From positions 19,291,387 through 19,355,386 of the forward strand of contig JACBWW010000015.1 of assembly GCA_020086605.1 (NCBI GenBank): a stretch of DNA of 64,000 nucleotides, written 5' to 3'. The position numbers were made by a program, and so were the translations under genes. The notes under the pieces were generated by a model. That model was not told the DNA's origin and searched no databases. It saw only the letters and a program-made list of their open reading frames with translations. Numbering within the stretch: position 1 is the stretch's first letter; every line of letters begins with the position of its first letter. This DNA is from Lanius collurio. Taxonomy: Eukaryota > Chordata > Aves > Passeriformes > Laniidae. Below, piece by piece: positions 55,600 through 64,000 of the stretch.

Positions 55600-58500
55600 G
55601 GGTTTTTTTACCTTTAAATGTAAAGTTTGGAAGGGAAGAGAAACTGCATAGAGTGAATTTAATCCCCCTCACGCAGTGCCTGGCTGCTGGCTGGCTTTCC
55701 CAGGCACTTCATTAAAGGAAGTTTCCCGATTGCTTACCACCCGATGCCTGAAAACATCCCTGAGCAGGGAGTACAGGCTACACAGCACCATTTTTCTGTA
55801 GATTTACAGAGCTTCTGACAGAGCAGTCTCCCAGGTAACTTCTGTTAAACAGTGCCAGCCATCAATAATACACTTTTTAATACCAAAATCCAGGTTTGCA
55901 ACACAGTAACCAAGTCTCCCAGACACATGTCACCAAGGCTGAAGCAAGTCAGCTAGTGCCACGTCTAATTGGCACAAATGCTATGTAAAACAAGTTCAAA
56001 TAACTTTATGCTGAATCTTACACGTCTGATTTGCTAAGGCTGAAGAGTGCCTCAAATGAGCATCTTGCAGAGCTCACCAAATGTGTGTTAGCCCAGAAAG
56101 TCAGCAGGACACGTCTGGAGGATTTTGTTATGCTAAGGCCACATGACATGGGGCTTCACAATGAGACTAATGGAAGTCATGATTTATAAGAAGGATTTAA
56201 AAAACCCCAAATGTATAAAGGAACAAGGGTATATGACTGTTACTTTTTTGTGTTGAAGCAAGGAACTTTAACCTAGAGCAAAAATATATTCAAAAGAAAT
56301 AGGGTCAAATCATAAGCTGCCTGTTGACTGCAACAAAATGAAAGGGGTACTTCTGCCAGAAAGGGAGTAGATTCAGATTTAATATTTCGTGCCACATCTC
56401 TGGGTTGGAGCAGAGACACTCATTTGAGATTAGGGCTGAGACTGCAAAAGGGAGCTTGGAAATCCAAAGGATTTTCTTGACAAGAGAACTGAAATTTCCT
56501 ACAGGTTATGCATACATATGTATGAAGAGAGAGTAATTTCCTTTTTTTGGGGTTCCCACTCATGCTCTGTGATGCAATTCTAAATGCGCACTCCCCCAAT
56601 TCTCTTCCCGGTACAAACTGGGAATTGAGAATGAGTATTTCCGAGTAAAACATGTTTTTCTTATTATATGGGGATACTCTGGGACATTCAAGACGCAATA
56701 TTAATCTTTTCTGTGGAAGCAAATACACTGAATTAATAGGACAAGTGAGAAAATAATTATGTCCCAAAGCCCTTGAAGAAGGAAGACTAGATGGATTTTA
56801 AATACAAAGAAGTTTCAAGATAAGATTCATTTGAAAGGAAAGGTGCCATGTCACAGCTAATCAAAGGTGTGCTCACAGGGCAAAACCTGTATGAACAAGT
56901 ACCAGGAAATCAGACAAAGTGGAAAAGTTCCAAACCTTAGGAGACTTACCTGGTGGATTTATTTTAAAAGGACACATATTCAAGTACTCAGGCTCAGCTT
57001 TCCCAATGAAATCTTAATCAGCTTCCATAAACATCCAGGTTTTAAAATAAAATCCTCAATTATATTTAAAGCATAAATTTGTCTTTTTAAGAGCTTAGTA
57101 CCATAACAGAAATGTTACTTCTGCTGAAACTCACAGTAGTGACAGGCTGTAAGCCTGGTAAAATTATCTTCACAGGACACTCTAGATAAAAGAGCTGCTT
57201 TATAGCACAGGATTCCCACTTGAAGAGCCAAAAAACCCTATTCCAGCCACTGAGGAAATCAGGCAGATAATACAGACTCGGTGGTTTGCAGTGATGAAGT
57301 GCTGCCTATTTCCTAAATAACACTGGTTTCCGCTATTACCATCAAGAGACTTTGGTACCAGGACAATATCAGCTCAGAGATGAAGAGCATGTGATTGAAC
57401 CTGAACCCAAAAGAACAAATGTGGGCTGTTGAGCTGAGGGGAGCGTTGTGAAATGGTTGTAGCCATGTCTCTGGTAGCTGGGCAGCTGCACTGAAGGAAA
57501 GGCTTTCTAGCTGAACACTTCATCAGGCTGTTTCACCTTAGTCAAGCGGGGTACATTTCAGTTTCCTGATATGCAAGTACAATTTAGAAGCAGAGTCTGT
57601 TCTCTGCTAGGTTTGCTCTGGGAGTACAGGTCCCTTTCTAAGGTCAGAAATCACTGGCCTCAGTACTTTTTAATCCTGTAAGTAATGAAGACAAGCAAAA
57701 ATTTTTTAAAATAATCAATCTTTACTTTAATTGATACACATGTATTGGAAAAATTCATGAAAGTTTCTTATAGTGTTTTTCTTCTGAGGATGTATTGGAA
57801 TCAGGATAGGCTCTTTTCGTTCCCTTTGATGTAGTAGGTTTGATTCCAAAGCAGGAAAAGATAAGGGAAAGTCTAAAATAGCTATTGAGAGACACTTCCT
57901 TTTAAAGCTTTCAGCTACCCATTTTAATTGAACTGCTATGCCATAATATCCAAATCTATTCCTGGCCAATCCATTATTTTTTTTTTTTTTCATCCAGATA
58001 ACCCAAAAGTTCTAACTCGAAAACTGATTTATCTTATGTAGTGGACAGTGATCATCTTAACACACTCCAGTCTCATAGAGATTGTCCGTGTTTAACCAAC
58101 ATTTGCTGTTGGCATTACCATTGTCTCCCACAGCTTGAATCCACCACTAATGCAGGGAGACAGTATGTTAAAAAAACCCAAAAGAGTTGTATTCTTAAGA
58201 TGGTGTCATTATTCTGAGAATATTTATGAAGCCCTAGGGAAGTTGACAATAGAAACTTTGTTTAAAATAACATTCTAAGTAGCCAAAGTATGTATGCAAA
58301 GCCAATGATTTGAATGGCAACTCACAGGGTGTAGAGTTCAACGATGCTGCTGAATCCCCAGGTTGCAGCATTCATGAGAAGTACTTTCTGTCATCTCTGT
58401 CACTTTTGATGGATGATGAACTGGACTCAATTCATCATATATTTCATCAGACTTAGATGGACACAGCAACACCCTGCAAGTCTTCAGTGTGGTGTCTCCT

Positions 58501-61500
58501 GTAGCTACACAGGCCACATCCCAAATGCACATCTTGCTTGCTTCCACCAGAGCCACAAATCAGACATGGGATCTCATGCTACCTCCACAGTCATTCAGAC
58601 CTGTAACTTTACTAACAGACCAAATTCCTGGTGTTTTGGGTAAAGGTGCCAGAACGGAAGCAGGAGGTTTCAGTGGTGAATAGTCTTGGGGGGCAGGTGC
58701 AAGGGAGTTAATTTAGTAGACTTAAATGAGAGAACCACAAAGATGTAGACATGGCTGATGTGTGTAATTAATAGAGAAAGGAGAACCTTTGGAGAGAGCT
58801 AGAAGTAAACAAGAAAGGCAACACTCCTCAACATTTACTCATAGCTGTGATACTATATAGGGCATCACTTCCTAAAAGACATGGAAAGAACCAAGCAGAG
58901 AAGGCAATTTGATGTATATAATTTTTGGAATGATTAACCTAACCTCCCCTCAGTTTGTGTAATGCTAAGCCTTCTTCCTTCTTTTCTTTTACACTGGCAG
59001 ATAGTAAAGAGAGTTTCGCAGCAAACCGCCTGGTTACACCAAAAATGGTGGTTTGTAGAGTCTCTGTGAAGTTGCTGCAGGGTACCTTCTCTCGATGGAG
59101 CTGCCCAGACCACTGTGAGAAGTTGTGAGCTGAACAGCTCATCAGAGCCTTGAAGCTGCTTCATGCAGAACATGCATTCCAAAAGCGTTGCCTAGGCTGG
59201 TCCTGGTTGGCAGTCCAGGTTTAGTGGCTGAGGAGTGTAACACTGCACAACAGTATGTGCATGTATGGACAGAACAGAAATGGTTCTGTTCATAGAAACT
59301 ATTTGGAGAACCATTAGTGGTATGTAGCACTGTGGCAATGTGAAGGACGTGCAGCTTAGAGCCAAAAGCAAATTGCTCCAGCAAGTGGTGTTGTAGTCAA
59401 GAGCTGTGCTGTCTGGTAATAAATCTAAGGAGCTACCAGTCAATTCTCCAGAATCTGGGCCTAGTTCAGATTGTGAATTATTCACTCATCTGTCACTCAG
59501 CTGTGTAACACCTTGGCCAGCCACTGAAGGTAGAGGGATGTTTTTTTGCCATTAGAGTTCAGTGGCAGCGGGTTCTTACCAGCGCACTGCATTCACTCCC
59601 TTCTCTTCCCACCTTGCTGTGTTATGATTACTATCCTGTGCTATAGTCAGTATTTAATATATGTGTGGGTTGGCGTCTCTTCATAGTATTTTGTGTATCT
59701 GAATGATACATACTTTTAACTTCTATCTGATTACATCCATCAGAACCCAGTTCAGGGGCCAGTTGTTTTCCCAAGGGACATAGGTTCTTCCCATTACATA
59801 ACTGCAGCTTTGGAGGCTCAGCAATGTTTCACCCAGTTAGCTAACACAAAATAAAAGCAGCTGTTTGATTCTTGTTGTCTTTGTCACTTTCTTTTGTCAT
59901 TTTCAGTAAATACATGCTCTGTTCAATTCATGAGGTCATTTTGGGTCAGGTATACTGAGTAGGACCAATGGTAACACAGTATAGAAAGTAGAATTTAGCT
60001 TACTTGATTTATATTGCTGCTATTGTATTGATGCAGTTCAAGGAAAATTCCAGATAGCTAATCACTGTACAAATATATAGGGAAGAGATTTCTTCTGCCA
60101 CAGAAACTTCAACATCTAAATATATAATTGAAAACAGATTATGAAAGCTGAAAGTGACATTCACTACTGTTTGAACTCAAGCAGTGATTAATTTAAGTCT
60201 TCTGCTCAGCTGTTGGTAGAAGTAAGTTCTGATTTCCTGAACTGTTTCTGTTTCAAGTTTTAAGCTTTTACCGCAACTAGTGATACTCATCTTAAAACTC
60301 CAGTCCTAGAATATCTGGATATGGCTAGTTTTTTTCTCAGGTTTTGATGAAAACTTAAACCTTATGTTTAAAAAAGCCAAAAGTGTTGATGTTCAAAAGA
60401 TATTTTTTAAACTATTGTGATTCTCTTTAGGCAAATCCTGTGGGTTTAGAGGACTTTATAATTTTGTAATGATAGGGGATTAATAACAGTGAGTAGTGAA
60501 GTGAGATGAATCTCTAGTGTAATGGATCAAACCTTCCAAAAATTACAAGATTCTAAAAGGGTTGTTTGGAGGGCACTAAAAAAGGCAGATTGTCTCCTAG
60601 ATTTGGTTCCTCAAAAGTTCATGTTTTTTTAACCTTTGTTCTAAAACTATGAGGGTTTGAAATATCTTTTAGGAAAGTGTTCTAGACTCACAGGTGCAAC
60701 ACCAGACACAATACAGGCACTACCTAAGGTTGTAGTAAGATGCAACAGGCTGATGAAAGGCAAGACAGTATGCAGTGCAATGACAGAAAGAGCCTGTGAT
60801 AGAGCAGGGTCTCAGGAGTGGAGAGACACCTCAACCTGTTTTTTACTGTACACAAGAAGTAGGTGGAGGAAGCAGAGTGTTCTCCTTATTCTAGTTGCTT
60901 TCTCAGTTCCCCTCATGATTTACTGTTTGGAAGCGGAAGCCTGGCTGATAGCGGGACAATCTTTCATTCTTTCTCTGCCCAGTGAAAGAGCACGGTACAG
61001 AAACTTTTAAGCTATAAATAAAGATCCCAGCAGCACAGCTAGGAGTGGTATGACCATGTGATTCTGCTGTTGTTCCCAAGCCCATTGTCTCAGATGTTGT
61101 CATGCTTCCGTGGCCTGCCTTGCTTTCAAGGCTAAGGAACCCCACACAGTGCTTCAAACATTCAGTGTGTGAACTTGTATGGGCTCAGGGTCTCTGCCCT
61201 GCTGAGACCTGACCTGAAAGTACATGTGACTTTTCTCACCTGAGGGCAGGGAAATGGAATTGCAAAGTCTTCAAATGTTGCTGTTTACCTAGACGTCCAA
61301 ATAAGAATATGAGACTACGGTTTAAGCCCTTGGGTGAATTTACAACAGCTCTTCCCAGCTTTCAGCATTGTGCTGCCAACAACTGGCTGCACCCAAGACA
61401 CTCCCTTTGACAGCATAGTGAGAACTGTGCTGCCTGTGTTCAGATCAACAGCAAACTCTTGTTGACCTACCTGGGTGTAGGGCTGGCGGCTGAGGGAGGA

Positions 61501-64000
61501 TCCCTGCCTTCTCTACAGACTTGGAAAGCGTTCTGACAGTGGGCTCATCTGGTTGCAAATTGTAAGGCATCTGCAAAACTGTACTATTTTCTTGAAGCAG
61601 CATTTAGCTGTGCAAGGTGTGTGTTGCTCTGCAAGAAGGTACGGTGTGTGTCATGGTGACTTAATTAGTGCTTCTGGGTAGGTCCAGCTGGGTCTGCTGG
61701 AATTCTGACAGTGGTCTAGACAGGTTAGAATGATGTTCTTGTGACAAAAATGTTGTTCTTGTTCTAAGGATAGGGAACAAAAGCCCAAAGAAATTAAGAT
61801 TGAAAATATGAGTGTTAGGATGAATTTGAAACAGACTAATTTCCCTCACAGGTTTTGTTACTACATAGGTTACTATGTCCACTCTATCTTGTTTTCTGTT
61901 TGCCACACTCAGGCAATTCACTTGGCTCTGAGGCTCACTTTGTGTCATCCCATCCCATGAGAATACTTGGAGGAAGTTGTTGTGTCATTAGAAGAAAGTC
62001 ATTTGTCATTGGATGATACTACAGGACCTGCCTGACTAGAAAAGTTGGACACACTGGTATAGTACTTGCTATTTTCCAAACAACTTCCCCTGCTGACGCC
62101 ATTTGCAGATGTGGGTGATTTTAGTACCTCTGCGATCAGACTTCAGTGTCAAAGTCAGGCACCTAGAACATGAGGAACACTGACTACCTGTAAAAAGTCT
62201 GGATTAAGTGATATGGCTAGAATCACACAGGCACTGTGGCGCAGGAGACATTACAGCTCACTTGGTCAGGATGAAGGCTCTGATGCTGTCTCTTACAGCA
62301 GTTACCTGCTTGTGTGTTATAATCCTCCCCGCTTTTTCCAGGAAACTAATGAAGGTCCTGTAGAAAGCAGTCTCTTTAATGTGCAGTTCTTGTCTAGAGC
62401 AGTCCTACCCCAACAATTCAGCTTGATACATGTGCCCAGGAGTAGCAACTTCCACACAGAGGAAATAAATGTTTCTGAAGTTATGAACTGAGAGTAGTCT
62501 CCTCTTAATTAGAAGTTCCCATCAATGGTTTAGTGGTGCTAGAAGAATAGTCTTCCCCATTCATAATATGAAGACAAACTTGTGGTTAGAGCAAAAGTCT
62601 TGGAACATGGGTTCTCTGTGTTATCTTTGAGTGTAACTTCAGAGAAGAGATGTGTAGCCTTTTATGTTAAGGCTGGAGGGAGAGGGAAGAGCTAAAATAA
62701 AGATAATAGTCAGTGACCAATTCCTATTTAGTATTGCATGTAACCTTTAAGTTATTTCCACTTTGCAAACCAATCTCCAAATCCTGATTTGCTCACTTGG
62801 ATGGCAAAAACTTACTTTGATTCTCCACTGGCATGCAGTAGTCTGATTTTTCTGGTTGCATGAAATACACATAGTGTGAAGCATTACAACTGAGTAAATG
62901 CCACAGGTCAGTCTCCTGATCTGCCAATAATTTCACTAAGCTGTGCCTCTCAGAAGAGCAGCTTTAAAACCTTGAAACAAGTCTTACCTAAACTTGAAAG
63001 TGAAAGAGACAGGACCAGATTTAATCAAAGTATGTATGAGTCATCTTTCAAACTTTACCAATGTTTTTTGTGACGCAGTCACATAAGCAGCATCTCTAGC
63101 TGAAAAAAAGCAGCCTCTGTGAAAATGGAGCCATTGATTTCCGCTCCAGAACATGCTCTGTTTAAGAACAGCACAAGTTGAAACAAAAATTTTGAACAAG
63201 AAGGTAAATCTGAAAACTGGACTACCAAGCTATACACTCTTGATGCCTTTTATCTCAATAACCTATATAAAAACTCTACCCCCACTAACTTTCATCCAGT
63301 ATGACCTGAAACTGTCAGGCACCATTGCATCTCAGACATTTATCAGATTTTTGATGTTACTGAAATTGAAGAATTCTCTTCCTCCTCACCCTTTTTAGAG
63401 CAGAAATATTTCTGAAGTCATTGATGGTCTCTCCCCACAATATGAGGTATCCACACATTTCCTTACTTGTCATAAAATACTGTAAAATCGTGGAATAATC
63501 AAGCAGCACCACAAATGAGGACGTTGTCGTCTCAAACTCTCGGGAGCCTCCAGGTTTTCTGAGGATTCCTGCAGTGTTTCTCAGACTGTGATTCATGTCT
63601 TTAACTGAACAGGTCAGAGATTCCAGCAGAGAAGCCTGATCACATGCAGTACATGCCCAAACCTGCTACAGTTCTTTAACCAGGGGCCAAAACCAACCAT
63701 AAGCGTTTCTGTTTCATCACCTGACCCCTTAACAGAAAAAACAGCTATTGCATTTTATTATGTTTGTTGTTAAGTTCTTCTAATAGCTATGCAAAGTGTC
63801 TCTTTTTCCATGTGTATATCAAAGCCATATCAACATGAAAAAAAATTTTAAAAATCAGTTCTGACTCCTTTTAACTCCTGCATGTGCTCTGTTCCAGGAC
63901 TGCTATAAAGGCCTGAACTAGACCTTTCTGTGTAGAAGGTGTGTCATCAACAGAATACTTTGCCAGATTATCACTGGCCATTTCTAGAAAGGAAAGCTCC
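55600..64000. other. NFKB1 5' flanking DNA, no gene recognised
   Basis: 8.4 kb of AT-rich DNA without any exon of a known gene. In mammals the next gene on this side is SLC39A8, pointing away from NFKB1, but no part of its coding sequence was recognised. The longest open frame (60657-61010, 117 codons) has no recognisable domain apart from a hydrophobic stretch. No CR1, RNA gene or second CpG island is seen. Confidence 0.6.

Noticed and set aside
54636..55672. Several 145-278 codon open frames on both strands of the CpG island
   Set aside because: Stop codons are rare in GC-rich DNA. The peptides are Ala/Arg/Gly/Pro-rich, overlap each other on both strands and include the 17-bp repeat. No domain is recognisable.
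55600..64000. Possible first exon of SLC39A8, the expected neighbour
   Set aside because: No recognisable SLC39A8 coding sequence or second CpG island is present. The gene probably begins beyond the window.

Overview
This window is vertebrate nuclear DNA, almost certainly from a bird. It is AT-rich and intron-dense, with no operons. It carries two CR1 LINE 3' fragments of the avian type, one CpG island, and one large spliced gene. That gene is NFKB1 (NF-kappa-B p105/p50), on the minus strand. Its promoter lies near 55 kb and its 3' end runs off the left edge. Twenty-two consecutive coding exons (numbered 2 to 23 as in mammals, with a non-coding exon 1) could be read by translating the reverse strand and joining phases. 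All have GT-AG borders, every phase closes, and together they give 881 codons from the start ATG at 43844 to the window edge.

Layout, right to left in the direction of transcription. From 64000 to about 55600 is 5' flanking DNA with no recognisable gene. From about 55580 to 54460 is a TATA-less CpG island with GC boxes, a consensus kappa-B site and a candidate non-coding first exon. From 55058 to 43853 is intron 1 (about 11 kb, one CR1). Exons 2-4 (43852-35345) encode the divergent N-terminus. Exons 5-11 (32971-18741) encode the Rel homology region. Exons 12-13 (16306-15174) encode the nuclear localisation signal and glycine-rich region. Exon 14 is a fast-evolving linker. Exons 15-21 (11012-686) encode the I-kappa-B-like ankyrin repeats. 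Exons 22-23 (362-1) encode the death domain. The roughly 85-90 residue tail (PEST/IKK region in mammals) and the 3' UTR are outside the window.

How the parts work together, from family knowledge: p105 is both a precursor and an inhibitor. The N-terminal half becomes p50, the DNA-binding subunit. The ankyrin half holds Rel dimers in the cytoplasm, and the glycine-rich region is the stop signal for limited proteasomal processing. The sequence adds plausible autoregulatory hardware: a consensus kappa-B site beside GC boxes at the promoter, two identical kappa-B palindromes 22 bp apart next to an AP-1 site in intron 9, and an AP-1/AP-1/CRE-like/kappa-B cluster in intron 3. I found no convincing second gene, RNA gene, CRISPR array or new system. 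Most open frames in the window are chance ORFs in introns, flanking DNA or the GC-rich island.
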